Below, piece after piece: positions 15,277 to 23,779 of a DNA stretch of 64,000 nt. Positions within the stretch are counted from its first letter, which is position 1. Every line of letters begins with the position of its first letter. The notes below the pieces were generated by a model. That model saw only the letters and a program-made list of their open reading frames with translations, was not told the DNA's origin and did not search any database. Source of the stretch: an uncultured Mycoplasmatota bacterium (GTDB lineage Bacteria > Bacillota_I > Bacilli_A > RF39 > UBA660); the NCBI GenBank assembly GCA_947652325.1, contig CANTCQ010000003.1, positions 1 through 64,000 of the forward strand, written 5' to 3'. The position numbers and the translations under genes were made by a program.

Positions 15277-16980
15277 ATGATTGATTTTAATGAAATAAAA
15301 TATGAAAGAATAGATTTTGATAAAACCATAATAGTTTTAGAGAATTTAGTTAATCATTTAAAAGATACTAATGATATTAAAGTATATATATCTATAATAC
15401 AAAGAATAAATGATATTCAACTTCATATAGAAGAAATGTCTGATTATGCAGATATAAGAAATATGCGTAACTTAAATGATGAGTATTTTAAAGAAGAAAT
15501 AGAATACTGGAATTCCTTAAAACCTAAATTTGATTTATTATTTTTACCTTTTTATGAAGAAATAAATAATTCAAAATTTAAAAAAGAGTTATCAAAAAAT
15601 ATGCCAAATAATTTTTTTAAAATTATTGAATATCAAACAAGAATAACAACCAATAAAAATATTGAATTATTAAAAAGAGAAAATGATTTAAAAAAACAAT
15701 ATAGAAATTTAAATAATTCTAAAATTTTATATGATGATGAAGAAAAAACTATAGGTGCTATTAGTACCTTTTTTACCAACAAAAATAGAAATACTAGAAA
15801 AAAAGCCCATGATGCAGTAAATGATTTTTATTATAAGTACAATTATGAATACACCAATATATTGTATGAACTTGTAAATGTTAGAAATAAAATTGCTAAA
15901 AACTTAGGATTTAATAATTATGTAGAATACAGTTTATATAAACTTAAAAGAATTGGGTATGATTATAATGATATAGCTAAATTTAGGAATAACATTATTG
16001 AATTTATAGTACCTTTATGTAAAAAAATAAGCGAGTGGCAAAAAGAAGAATTAAGATTAATAAAAATAGAGTATTTTGATACTATTTTTTTTACAGAAAT
16101 GCCTAAATTAAAAATATGCGGTAATGATTTACTAGGAGAGTTTAAGAAATCTTTTTCAGAAGTAGATATAGATTTATTAAATTTATATAATAACATGCTT
16201 GAAAATAATTATATTGACTTAATCCAAAGAGATGGAAAAGTAAATTTTGCTATCACAAATTATTTGACAGAAACAAAGTTACCTGTAGTAACTGGAAATT
16301 TCAAAAACACTTATTTAGATATACAAACAACTACCCATGAGATAGGTCATTCTTTTCAAAAATATTGTGCTTCCAAAAAGGACAAAGAATATATTGTTTC
16401 ACCATTGCTAAAATATCCGACAATGGAAATAGCAGAAATGTTTTCTTATAGCATGGAGTTAATTATGATGAATCATGTTAAGAATATATTTGAAAAAGAT
16501 GATTATAAAAAGTATTGTTTTATGAAGATACATAATTTAGTAATACAATTACCATATATATGTTTAGTTGATGAATTTCAACAACTAATTTATTCCAAAG
16601 AAAATTTAGAAATTTCTGATATAAAAAGGATTTGGTTAGAATTAGCTAGTAAATATCATTTAGAAAAAAACAATAGTGGCCATATCAATTTAGATAATGG
16701 AGGGTATTTTTACAGACAATCACATATTTATTTAGAGCCTTTTTATTATATAGATTATGCATTATCATATTTTGGTGCTTTTTCTATTTGGAAGAATTGT
16801 GAGAATGATATTGAATTATTTAAAGAAGTAGGCGGAGTAGCATCATATTATTCATTTAAGGATTTAATAGATAAATGTAATATACCTAATCCATTTTGTA
16901 AAGATGTAGTAAAAGATATAGCTTTAAAATTAAATTATGAATTAAAGGCTAAAAGATTAGTAAGAAAGAAATATGAATAA
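15277..16980 (+). CDS. M3 family oligoendopeptidase (PepF-like)
   Basis: 567 residues, close to the ~560-600 of PepF-type peptidases. The zinc motif HEIGHSFQKY (about residue 353) gives HExxH, and the third ligand glutamate lies in the following EIAEMFSYSMEL. No signal peptide, so a cytoplasmic peptidase for oligopeptides. SD AAAAGAGGTAAAA precedes ATG. It lies between boundary repeats 0 and 1, so it is treated as the first unit of the accessory island. Codon use is more AT-rich than glyS. Confidence 0.92.
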   Translation: MIDFNEIKYERIDFDKTIIVLENLVNHLKDTNDIKVYISIIQRINDIQLHIEEMSDYADIRNMRNLNDEYFKEEIEYWNSLKPKFDLLFLPFYEEINNSKFKKELSKNMPNNFFKIIEYQTRITTNKNIELLKRENDLKKQYRNLNNSKILYDDEEKTIGAISTFFTNKNRNTRKKAHDAVNDFYYKYNYEYTNILYELVNVRNKIAKNLGFNNYVEYSLYKLKRIGYDYNDIAKFRNNIIEFIVPLCKKISEWQKEELRLIKIEYFDTIFFTEMPKLKICGNDLLGEFKKSFSEVDIDLLNLYNNMLENNYIDLIQRDGKVNFAITNYLTETKLPVVTGNFKNTYLDIQTTTHEIGHSFQKYCASKKDKEYIVSPLLKYPTMEIAEMFSYSMELIMMNHVKNIFEKDDYKKYCFMKIHNLVIQLPYICLVDEFQQLIYSKENLEISDIKRIWLELASKYHLEKNNSGHINLDNGGYFYRQSHIYLEPFYYIDYALSYFGAFSIWKNCENDIELFKEVGGVASYYSFKDLIDKCNIPNPFCKDVVKDIALKLNYELKAKRLVRKKYE

Positions 16981-16990
16981 ATATAAATAA

Positions 16991-17051
16991 TTGACAAATT
17001 AGGCAAATATAAATTGGTATTAGCATATATGGAAAATCATTATAAATAAAG
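16991..17051 (+). repeat. rbgA-start-like boundary repeat, copy 1
   Basis: The core ACAAATTAGGCAAATATAAA, then TTGGTATTAGCATATATGG, follows rbgA codons for N-I-N-W-Y-x-x-H-M with stops inside. A TTATAAATAAA tail (17041-17050) recurs after copies 2 and 3. Non-coding. Confidence 0.65.
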
Positions 17052-17112
17052 GGCTTACTTAAAATAAGTTTTTACACATTTGGATAAAGATACTGAAAAA
17101 AAGGTGAAAAAA

Positions 17113-17772
17113 ATGAAAAAAAATAAATTAATATTATTTGATTGGGGTCATGTTATTCAAAACGGGGATTCTAAAAAGTTTACCATAGAAGAAGCAAGAA
17201 AAAAAGTTTGCGATGATATGAACCCTATTGAATATAACTCACTTTTAGAAATATTCGATTTAAATGAATTCTGGATATTAAATGGAGTAGGTTTTGAAAA
17301 ATTTATAACAAATAAATTAATTGAAACAGGCTCAAATTTAAATTTTGGTGATTTTAAAAAATTATATTTACATTATAATCACAGTGTACCATATTTTGAA
17401 GAAACTATTGAGCTAATAAACAATTTATTAAACGAAGACTGTTGTTATATAGGTCTTTTTTCAAATATTAGCGAATTTGATGTTATACAATTAAGAGAAC
17501 ATTTAAATTTAAGTAAATTTGATTATCTATTTTTATCAACTCAATTAGAGATGCAAAAACCAAATGATGATATATATAAGAATGTTTTAGAAAAAACAAA
17601 TTTATTACCTGCTAATATATTATTTATTGATGATAGAATAGAAAATATAAAAGTAGCAAATAAATATGGATGGAATACTTGCTTAGCTACTGGAAATGAA
17701 ATAGACAAAATAAAAAATGAAATTGTCAGTTTTTTAAAGATAAAAGAAAGTAATATAAATGAACGACAATAA
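17113..17772 (+). CDS. HAD-superfamily hydrolase
   Basis: 219 residues from ATG 17113 (AAAAGGTG six bases upstream). Motif I is LFDWGHVIQ with the nucleophile Asp, motif II GLFSNIS, motif III lysine in QKPNDDIY, motif IV LFIDDRIENIKVA. The helical cap places it in the HAD-IA/YihX-like group. The second acidic residue of DxD is replaced (D-W-G), as in dehalogenase-like members. Substrate unknown. It is the only gene between boundary repeats 1 and 2, and its stop overlaps repeat 2. Confidence 0.85.
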   Translation: MKKNKLILFDWGHVIQNGDSKKFTIEEARKKVCDDMNPIEYNSLLEIFDLNEFWILNGVGFEKFITNKLIETGSNLNFGDFKKLYLHYNHSVPYFEETIELINNLLNEDCCYIGLFSNISEFDVIQLREHLNLSKFDYLFLSTQLEMQKPNDDIYKNVLEKTNLLPANILFIDDRIENIKVANKYGWNTCLATGNEIDKIKNEIVSFLKIKESNINERQ

Positions 17773-17967
17773 AGGGCAAAATTCGACAAATATCAACTGG
17801 TTGATTACGATTTAATTAAGAACACCATTAAAGCCTTATAAATAAAAGGAAATTATCCAGTTTAGAACTCGCATATTTTCATTAAAAAATGGTAAAAACA
17901 ATAAAAATTCATAAAAATATAGTAATTTTGGCGTTATTTATAATAGGAATTAGATAGGTGATTACGA
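17763..17967 (+). repeat. Boundary repeat, copy 2 (extended form)
   Basis: CAAAATTCGACAAATATCAA then CTGG (17777-17800) matches the rbgA start at 22 of 24 bases. Starting at ATG 17759 it would read a truncated peptide with QNSTNINW followed by a quick stop. Homology with copy 3 continues in blocks for ~190 bp, ending in a shared GGAATTAGATAGGTGATTAC-type block (17947-17966). Together with the rest of 17773-17997 it holds no gene. Confidence 0.75.
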
Positions 17968-17997
17968 ACTTTAAGAACATAGAAAAGAGGCGAATAT

Positions 17998-18748
17998 ATG
18001 ACAAACAAAATAATTGAAGTTCAAAATATTAAAGTGAACATAACAAATATAAATGATAGCGATTATATTTGTATTTCTGATTTTACCAAATTTAAAGAAG
18101 GAAAATCTACATCAGATGATGTTATCAGAAATTGGTTAAGAAATAGAATTACTTTAGAATTTTTAGGTACTTGGGAGTCAATTTACAATTTAAATTTTAA
18201 TTCCGTCGAATTCGACGGGTTTAAAAGTGAGGCAGGCCTTCATACTTTTACACTAAGTGTTACAGATGGTGTAATAAAACGAACGCAATTGGGATATATT
18301 CGAAACGTGGTAAATATGGCGGAACTTATGCTCATAAAGACATTGCTTTTGAATTTGCATCTTCTATTAGTCCAGTTTTTAAACTATATTTGATAAAAGA
18401 ATTTGAAAGACTTAAGCAATTAGAAAATCAAAATAGAGAATGGGATATAAAAAGAATCTTAACCAAAAATAATTATCTTATTCATACAGATGCAATTAAA
18501 AATTATATATTACCTAGTAACGATTATTATAAAGATAGAGAATGGTTAAAGTATGCAGAAGAAGCAGATATTTTAAATGTTGCTTTATTCAATACAACTG
18601 CTAAAAGATAGAGAAAACTTAATCCAAACTTGGCAAAAATTCAAATGTTAGAGATTATGCATCAATAAATGAATTGACAGTATTATCTAATTTAGAATCG
18701 CATAATGCAGAAAAGATAAAATTATTAGGAGAAAAAGATAGTATATAG
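17998..18748 (+). pseudogene. KilA-N domain protein, frameshifted
   Basis: The first frame (17998-about 18290) encodes a KilA-N start (DYICISDFTKFK, then IRNWLRNRITLEFLGTWE). Near 18285-18300 the homology passes to another frame reading RGKYGGTYAHKDIAFEF and FKLYLIKEFERLKQ, which continues through ILTKNNYLIHTDAIKNYILP to about 18605. A third shift restores NVRDYASINELTVLSNLE to a stop at 18746-18748. KilA-N proteins are DNA-binding and common in phage and mobile DNA. With at least two frameshifts it is most likely inactive. Confidence 0.8.
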
Positions 18749-18811
18749 TATTTTGCACATTTGTATTACTTCTTTCTAAATAATAAAATTATTACAGAAA
18801 GAAGGTAAAAT

Positions 18812-19090
18812 ATGAATAAATATAATATTAAAGAATTAGCAGAAAAATTAGAAAGATGCAGAAATGTAAATCTTGATGATGTAAAATTAGAAGATGTGGA
18901 TGAAATAACAGATATAAAAACAGATAGAAGAAAACCTAGTAATGAAAGAATATTGGCGTTTTTAATAAAGACAAAGAATCCATACATATTTAAAGTCAAT
19001 GGGAAATTAGTAAGATTAAGATTTTCAGAAAATAGCAATTTAACTGCAGATGATTGCCTAACTAATGTATTGAAAAATTTATATAGATGA
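18812..19090 (+). CDS. DUF6870-like protein, copy A
   Basis: 92 residues. The core RRKPSNERILAFLIKTKNPYIFKVNG, then LRFSENSNLTADDCL, resembles the small DUF6870 family of Firmicute mobile elements; this family call is from memory of its pattern. About 80% identical to the protein at 21124-21405, with the first ~150 bp nearly identical in DNA. SD AGAAGG precedes ATG 18812. Function unknown. Confidence 0.65.
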   Translation: MNKYNIKELAEKLERCRNVNLDDVKLEDVDEITDIKTDRRKPSNERILAFLIKTKNPYIFKVNGKLVRLRFSENSNLTADDCLTNVLKNLYR

Positions 19091-19114
19091 ATGAAGATTT
19101 AAAGGAGGAAGATT

Positions 19115-19711
19115 ATGCAATATAAAAATATGAGTGACCAGTTAAATACCATGATTACGATACTAGAAAAAAATAAAGAATTAATGGAAATGTTAAATTA
19201 TATATCTAGTTTAAATCTGCCTAATTTCTACATAGCGGCAGGTTCCATTTTTCAAACAATATGGAATTATTATGACGGTAAAGAATTAAACTTTGGCATT
19301 AAAGATATTGATGTTATCTATTTTAATAATAAAGATTTAAGTGTAGAAATAGATTTAGAATATTATAATATTATCAATAAATATGTTAAATCTAAGGGGT
19401 TTAATTATGAGATAGATGTATCAAATGAAGCAAGAATGCATTTATGGAAAATGGAACATGGCCAGGGAGAAAAAGTGAAACCATATAAAAATTCAGAAGA
19501 TGCAATGAGTAAATGGATAGCTACTGTTCATGCAATTGGAATTACTAAAGAAAATAATAAAATTAAGGTTTATGCACCTTATGGATTAAGTGATATATTT
19601 AGTAAAACAATTCGCCCTATTAAACACGATGGAAATTCTAAAGAATTATATGATAAAAAAGTAGCAGATTGGAGTGAAAGATTTAATAATCTAACTATTA
19701 TTGAATGGTAG
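19115..19711 (+). CDS. Nucleotidyltransferase family protein (DUF925/NTP_transf_6 type)
   Basis: 198 residues with a strong AAAGGAGG site upstream. FYIAAGSIFQTIWN, IKDIDVIYFN (the paired aspartates), NEARMHLW and ATVHAIGI follow the order of the PF06042-type nucleotidyltransferase-like family. Substrate unknown; members occur in mobile and defence-like contexts. It lies directly before boundary repeat 3 in the same unit as DUF6870 copy A. Confidence 0.75.
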   Translation: MQYKNMSDQLNTMITILEKNKELMEMLNYISSLNLPNFYIAAGSIFQTIWNYYDGKELNFGIKDIDVIYFNNKDLSVEIDLEYYNIINKYVKSKGFNYEIDVSNEARMHLWKMEHGQGEKVKPYKNSEDAMSKWIATVHAIGITKENNKIKVYAPYGLSDIFSKTIRPIKHDGNSKELYDKKVADWSERFNNLTIIEW

Positions 19712-19740
19712 TTATAAATAAAGGAAGTGAAAAGTGATGG

Positions 19741-19943
19741 AAAATAATCGACAAAATCAGGCAAATATCAACTGGTTGATTACGATTTATTGCAATCCCC
19801 CTAGCAAACCCTTATAAATAAAGACTTTCTTCGATTTTAGATCTTGCATAATTTCATTAAAAAAGCTTCTAAATCAATAAAAATTGATAAAAATATAGTG
19901 TTAATGATGATATTTATAATAGGAATTAGAAAGGTGATTACGA
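19741..19943 (+). repeat. Boundary repeat, copy 3 (extended form)
   Basis: ATG 19738 opens a short frame reading NNRQN then NINW, like the start of rbgA, before ending after some 25 codons. The DNA core (19749-19775) matches copy 2 in most positions and the homology continues through TTATAAATAAA (19812-19822) to the GGAATTAGAAAGGTGATTAC block (19921-19940). The region 19712-19980 has no real gene. Confidence 0.75.
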
Positions 19944-19980
19944 CGTTGAAACCCCTACAAAAATAAAGGATGTGATAATT

Positions 19981-21042
19981 TTGAAAAAAGAAAATGATGT
20001 AGCAGTAAATAACGAAAATGAGTTAATTGGTGTTGAAAATATTTATCAAGATATACGAAATAAAATAATAACAGCTAGAGAAAAGATGTTTAAACATATT
20101 GATAATACGATGACAGAAGTATATTGGTATGTTGGTAAAATAACTTATGAATTATCAGAAAACAGTACAAAAGCAAGTTATGGAAAAAAGATAATTGATG
20201 TTTTATCTTCTAAATTAACAAAAGAGTTCGGAAGTGGTTTTTCTTCAGTAAGTATTAGAAGAATGCGAAGATTTTATGAAATGTATCCAATATGGTCGAC
20301 AGTGTCGCCCGAATTATCTTGGGCTCATTTTCAAGAATTAATAAAAATAGATAGAAAAGAAGAAAGAGATTTTTATGAATTAGAATCTATCAAATCTAAT
20401 TGGGGTTGTAGAGAACTGCGTAGACAAATAAATACTAAATTATATGACAGATATTTAATCTCTCCCGACAAAAATATGATAATTAATGAATCCAAAAAGG
20501 GAATTATTGAACGTGAGCCAGAAGAAATATTAAAATCACCATATATATTTGAATTTGCTGGTCTAAAAGAAAATAAAAACTATTTAGAAACAGACTTAGA
20601 AAGTGCGTTATTATCACATTTAACAGAGTTTTTATTAGAGCTTGGTAGAGGATTCTCATTTGTTGCAAGTCAACAAAGAATTAAGATAGGTGCAGAATAT
20701 TATTATCCGGATTTGATATTTTATAATAGATTAGCAAAGTGTTTTGTAATAATAGATTTAAAGATAGGAAAACTTACTCATCAAGATATTGGTCAAATGC
20801 AAATGTATGTTAATTATTATAAAAAGACTCAAATGATAGAAGGAGAAAATGAGCCAATCGGAATACTATTATGTGCTGATAAAGACGATGCAGTAGTTGA
20901 AATGACTCTAGGGGATGAAATAAAAAATGTATATGCTTCTAAATATTTAACTTATTTACCTACTAAGGAAGAGCTGATTAAAATAATTAAAGATGAGAAA
21001 GAAATATATGAATTATCTAAAGAAGATTTAAAAAATGAGTGA
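19981..21042 (+). CDS. DUF1016 (YhcG-type) PDDEXK nuclease domain protein
   Basis: 353 residues from TTG 19981 (AAAGGATGTG upstream; the earlier GTG overlaps it). The N-terminal DUF1016_N half shows YWYVGKITYELSE, YGKKIIDVLS and SVSIRRMRRFYEMYP. The C-terminal half has the nuclease motif YYYPDLIFY...CFVIIDLKIGKLTHQDIGQM (D...D-x-K with downstream Q). Such proteins are found in phage-exclusion and mobile regions and may process DNA. It is the lead gene of the unit between boundary repeats 3 and rbgA. Confidence 0.9.
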   Translation: MKKENDVAVNNENELIGVENIYQDIRNKIITAREKMFKHIDNTMTEVYWYVGKITYELSENSTKASYGKKIIDVLSSKLTKEFGSGFSSVSIRRMRRFYEMYPIWSTVSPELSWAHFQELIKIDRKEERDFYELESIKSNWGCRELRRQINTKLYDRYLISPDKNMIINESKKGIIEREPEEILKSPYIFEFAGLKENKNYLETDLESALLSHLTEFLLELGRGFSFVASQQRIKIGAEYYYPDLIFYNRLAKCFVIIDLKIGKLTHQDIGQMQMYVNYYKKTQMIEGENEPIGILLCADKDDAVVEMTLGDEIKNVYASKYLTYLPTKEELIKIIKDEKEIYELSKEDLKNE

Positions 21043-21123
21043 AATAATGATAATTAATCTATAAAAAGTGTAATCACACATTTAACATTATATACATTTA
21101 AATATATAATCAGGTTGGAGTGT

Positions 21124-21405
21124 GATTTTATGAATAAATATAATATTAAAGAATTAGCAGAAAAATTAGAACGTTGTAGAAATGTAAATCTTGATGATGT
21201 AAAATTAGAAGAAGTGGATGAAATAACAGATATAAAAATAGATAGAAGAAAACCTAGTGAAGAAAGAATATTGGATTTTATAATGAAAGCAAAAAATCCC
21301 TATATATTTAAGGTAAATGGAAAATTAGTTAGAATAAAATTTTCAGATACTGATAAAACTGCTGACGATTGTCTTACTAAAGTTTTAGAGAATTTATATA
21401 GATGA
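21124..21405 (+). CDS. DUF6870-like protein, copy B
   Basis: 93 residues from ATG 21124 (MNKYNIKELAEKLER). Near-identical N-terminal DNA to 18812-18960 and about 80% protein identity, so it is a recent duplicate. Ends in LENLYR like its twin and is followed at once by another small frame. The conserved core KNPYIFKVNGKLVRIKFSD is probably a small beta domain. An upstream GGTTGGAGTG (about 21113-21122) may serve as its SD. Confidence 0.65.
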   Translation, partial: DFMNKYNIKELAEKLERCRNVNLDDVKLEEVDEITDIKIDRRKPSEERILDFIMKAKNPYIFKVNGKLVRIKFSDTDKTADDCLTKVLENLYR

Positions 21406-21431
21406 ATGAAAAAAAATTAATGGAGGTAAAA

Positions 21432-21824
21432 ATGAAAGTTATAACTATAAAGCAACCGTGGGCAACATTAATTGCTGAAGGCTATAAAGAATATGAATTT
21501 AGAATTTGGAAAACCAAATATCGTGGAGATATATTAATTCACGCTGGTAAAAGTATAGATAAAAAAGCAATGAATAGATTCAAACATTTAAATTTAGAAT
21601 ATCCCGTTGGTCAAATAATTGCAAAAGCAACTATTACAGACTGTATATATGTAGATGAAGAATTTGCGCAAAAAATGTGTAAAAAAGATCCTGTTGTATA
21701 TAAAGGATTAATTAATAAAGGTGACTGGGACGGATATGGATTTAAAATAGAAAATGTTGAAAAAATAAATCCTATTGAAGTAAATGGTAAATTAAGCTTA
21801 TGGGATTATGATTACGAAAATTAA
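21432..21824 (+). CDS. ASCH domain protein
   Basis: 130 residues from ATG 21432 (TGGAGGTAAAA upstream). It begins MKVITIKQPWATLIAEGYK, continues FRIWKTKYRGDILIHAGK, and has the KA.ITDC.Y strand: the ASCH fold, thought to bind RNA or modified nucleosides. It is followed by a second, different ASCH-like gene, both in the last unit before rbgA. Confidence 0.85.
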   Translation: MKVITIKQPWATLIAEGYKEYEFRIWKTKYRGDILIHAGKSIDKKAMNRFKHLNLEYPVGQIIAKATITDCIYVDEEFAQKMCKKDPVVYKGLINKGDWDGYGFKIENVEKINPIEVNGKLSLWDYDYEN

Positions 21825-21849
21825 AAAATAATTATTGTGGAGGATAAGT

Positions 21850-22203
21850 ATGAAAACGACACATAATATGAATTTAAATAATGACCCATTTAATCGTATA
21901 AAAGATGGAACGAAAACCATAGAATTGAGATTAAATGATGAAAAAAGACAACTGCTAAAGGAAAAAGATTTGATAGAGTTTACAAATAGAACAACATTAG
22001 AAGTCATAATAGTTGAAATAGTAAGATTATACAAATATTCAAATTTTGATGAATTATATAAGTATTTTGATAAAATATCAATGGGATATGATATACATGA
22101 TATTGCAAATCCTAAAGATATGGAAAAATATTATTCTAAAGAAGAACAAGATAAATATGGAGTTATTGGCATAGAAGTAAGAGTGATAGAAGATAGGAAG
22201 TGA
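21850..22203 (+). CDS. Second ASCH-like protein
   Basis: 117 residues from ATG 21850 (GTGGAGG upstream). NNDPFNRIKDGTKTIELRLND is the ASCH start pattern, followed by KDLIEFTNR and a C-terminal YGVIGIEV strand. It is of the short, DUF3850-like kind, and not a copy of its neighbour. Its end lies five bases before the rbgA ATG, so it supplies the immediate upstream context of rbgA. Confidence 0.75.
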   Translation: MKTTHNMNLNNDPFNRIKDGTKTIELRLNDEKRQLLKEKDLIEFTNRTTLEVIIVEIVRLYKYSNFDELYKYFDKISMGYDIHDIANPKDMEKYYSKEEQDKYGVIGIEVRVIEDRK

Positions 22204-22208
22204 GAATA

Positions 22209-23063
22209 ATGAACAATCGACAAAATTCGACAAATATAAATTGGTATCCTGGCCATATGGCCAAAACAAGAAGAATAATTAGTGAAAAATTTCAACTTAT
22301 TGATATAGTCTATGAGCTTATAGATGCAAGAATTCCTTATTCTTCAAAAATAAAAGATATATATGATGTTATAAAAAATAAACCTAAAATACTTATTATG
22401 ACTAAAAAAGATTTATGTGACTTAAAAGTAACACAGAAATGGATAAACTATTATGAAAATTTAGGAACAAAAGTTTTGTTAGTTGATTTAAATAACAATG
22501 CAGATTATAAAAAAATAATCGATGGAACTTATGAAATAATGAGAGAGACGCAACAAAAAAGAGAAAAAAAAGGATTAAAAGAAAAGGAAACAAAAGCACT
22601 AGTAATCGGTATACCTAATGTCGGGAAAAGTACACTTATAAATAAAATGGCCAATCATCATGTAGCAGATGTGGGAAATAATCCAGGTGTTACTAAAAAT
22701 GTAACTTGGTTAAAAACTCCTTATAATATTTCTCTTTTAGATACACCTGGTATTCTTTGGCCTAAATTAAGTGATGAAAAAATAGCTTTTAATTTAGCCG
22801 CTATGACCAGCATAAAACAAGAAGTTTTGCCAATAGATGAAGTAGCTATATATATATTGAAAATGCTTTATGAATATTATCCTACTTTATTAAAAGAACG
22901 ATATCAAATTACCCATATAGAAGATATAGAAGAAGTATATAGCTCTATTGGAAAAAACATAGGGGCCATAAAAAATGGTGAGGTTGATTACGACCGAGTG
23001 AGTAAAAAAATTATAAATGATATAAAAATGGAGCATATAAAAGGAGTAACCTTTGATAGATAA
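22209..23063 (+). CDS. rbgA: Ribosome biogenesis GTPase RbgA (YlqF)
   Basis: 284 residues. The circularly permuted GTPase order is clear: WYPGHMAKTRR, then G4 (TKKDLCD), G1 (GIPNVGKST), G3 (DTPGI). It acts in late 50S assembly. The extra N-terminus MNNRQNSTNIN is unusual for the family, and its DNA (22213-22243) is the same sequence seen as boundary repeats upstream. SD AGGAAGTGAG falls within the end of the second ASCH gene. rnhB follows, as in Bacillus. Confidence 0.95.
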   Translation: MNNRQNSTNINWYPGHMAKTRRIISEKFQLIDIVYELIDARIPYSSKIKDIYDVIKNKPKILIMTKKDLCDLKVTQKWINYYENLGTKVLLVDLNNNADYKKIIDGTYEIMRETQQKREKKGLKEKETKALVIGIPNVGKSTLINKMANHHVADVGNNPGVTKNVTWLKTPYNISLLDTPGILWPKLSDEKIAFNLAAMTSIKQEVLPIDEVAIYILKMLYEYYPTLLKERYQITHIEDIEEVYSSIGKNIGAIKNGEVDYDRVSKKIINDIKMEHIKGVTFDR

Positions 23064-23113
23064 AAAAATGCTTATTTGGAAGTATGTTAAATAAAAAGTA
23101 GGAAGTGAATAAA

Positions 23114-23779
23114 GTGGTAAAACAAGAAATAGATTTATTAAAGTATGAGAAAGAATTGTATCAAAAAAATATAACACTAATAGCAGGAGTAGATGAAGTA
23201 GGGCGTGGACCTCTTGTAGGACCTGTTGTGGCCGCAGCTGTAATACTTCCTGTAAATTTTAAATTAGAAGGATTAACAGATTCCAAGCAATTAAGTGAAA
23301 AAAAACGTTTACAATTTTATGAAATTTTAAAAAAAGAAGCAATTGCGATAGGCATTGGGGAAATATCTGCTGAAAAAATTGATGAAGTAAATATATACGA
23401 AGCTTCAAAATTAGCAATGATGAAAGCTCTAAAAAATTTAAAAGTAAACCCAGAACATGTATTAATTGATGCTATGCCACTTTCACTAGACGTTTCATCA
23501 ACCAGTATTATCCATGGAGATGCATTGTCTCTATCAATTGCTGCAGCAAGTGTTATAGCTAAGGTTACTCGAGATGAAAAGATGTACGAGCTTCATAAAA
23601 AACATCCAGAATACCATTTTGATAAACACAAAGGATATCCGACAAAATTACATCTCGAATGTTTAAAAAAATATGGTCCATTAAAAAATTATAGATTTAC
23701 ATACAAACCGGTTCGTGATTTAATAAGTAAAGGTGATGAAGTTAGACATGAAAAAGATTACAAAAAACAAGCTGTTTAA
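23114..23779 (+). CDS. rnhB: Ribonuclease HII
   Basis: 221 residues from GTG 23114 (AGGAAGTG 7-8 bases upstream; GTG 23105 overlaps it). GVDEVGRGPLVGPVVAAA, LTDSKQLSEKKR and VLIDAMPL carry the catalytic D-E-D residues, with DEKMYELHKKHPEYHFDKHKGYPT in the C-terminal half. It removes ribonucleotides from DNA. Its 3' end overlaps the next gene by 32 bp. Confidence 0.95.
   Translation: MVKQEIDLLKYEKELYQKNITLIAGVDEVGRGPLVGPVVAAAVILPVNFKLEGLTDSKQLSEKKRLQFYEILKKEAIAIGIGEISAEKIDEVNIYEASKLAMMKALKNLKVNPEHVLIDAMPLSLDVSSTSIIHGDALSLSIAAASVIAKVTRDEKMYELHKKHPEYHFDKHKGYPTKLHLECLKKYGPLKNYRFTYKPVRDLISKGDEVRHEKDYKKQAV

Noticed and set aside
22990..23010. GGTTGATTACGA near the end of rbgA matching boundary repeats 2 and 3 after their core
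   Set aside because: Only 12 bp and in another reading frame; too short in AT-rich DNA to claim that the repeats also carry the rbgA 3' end.
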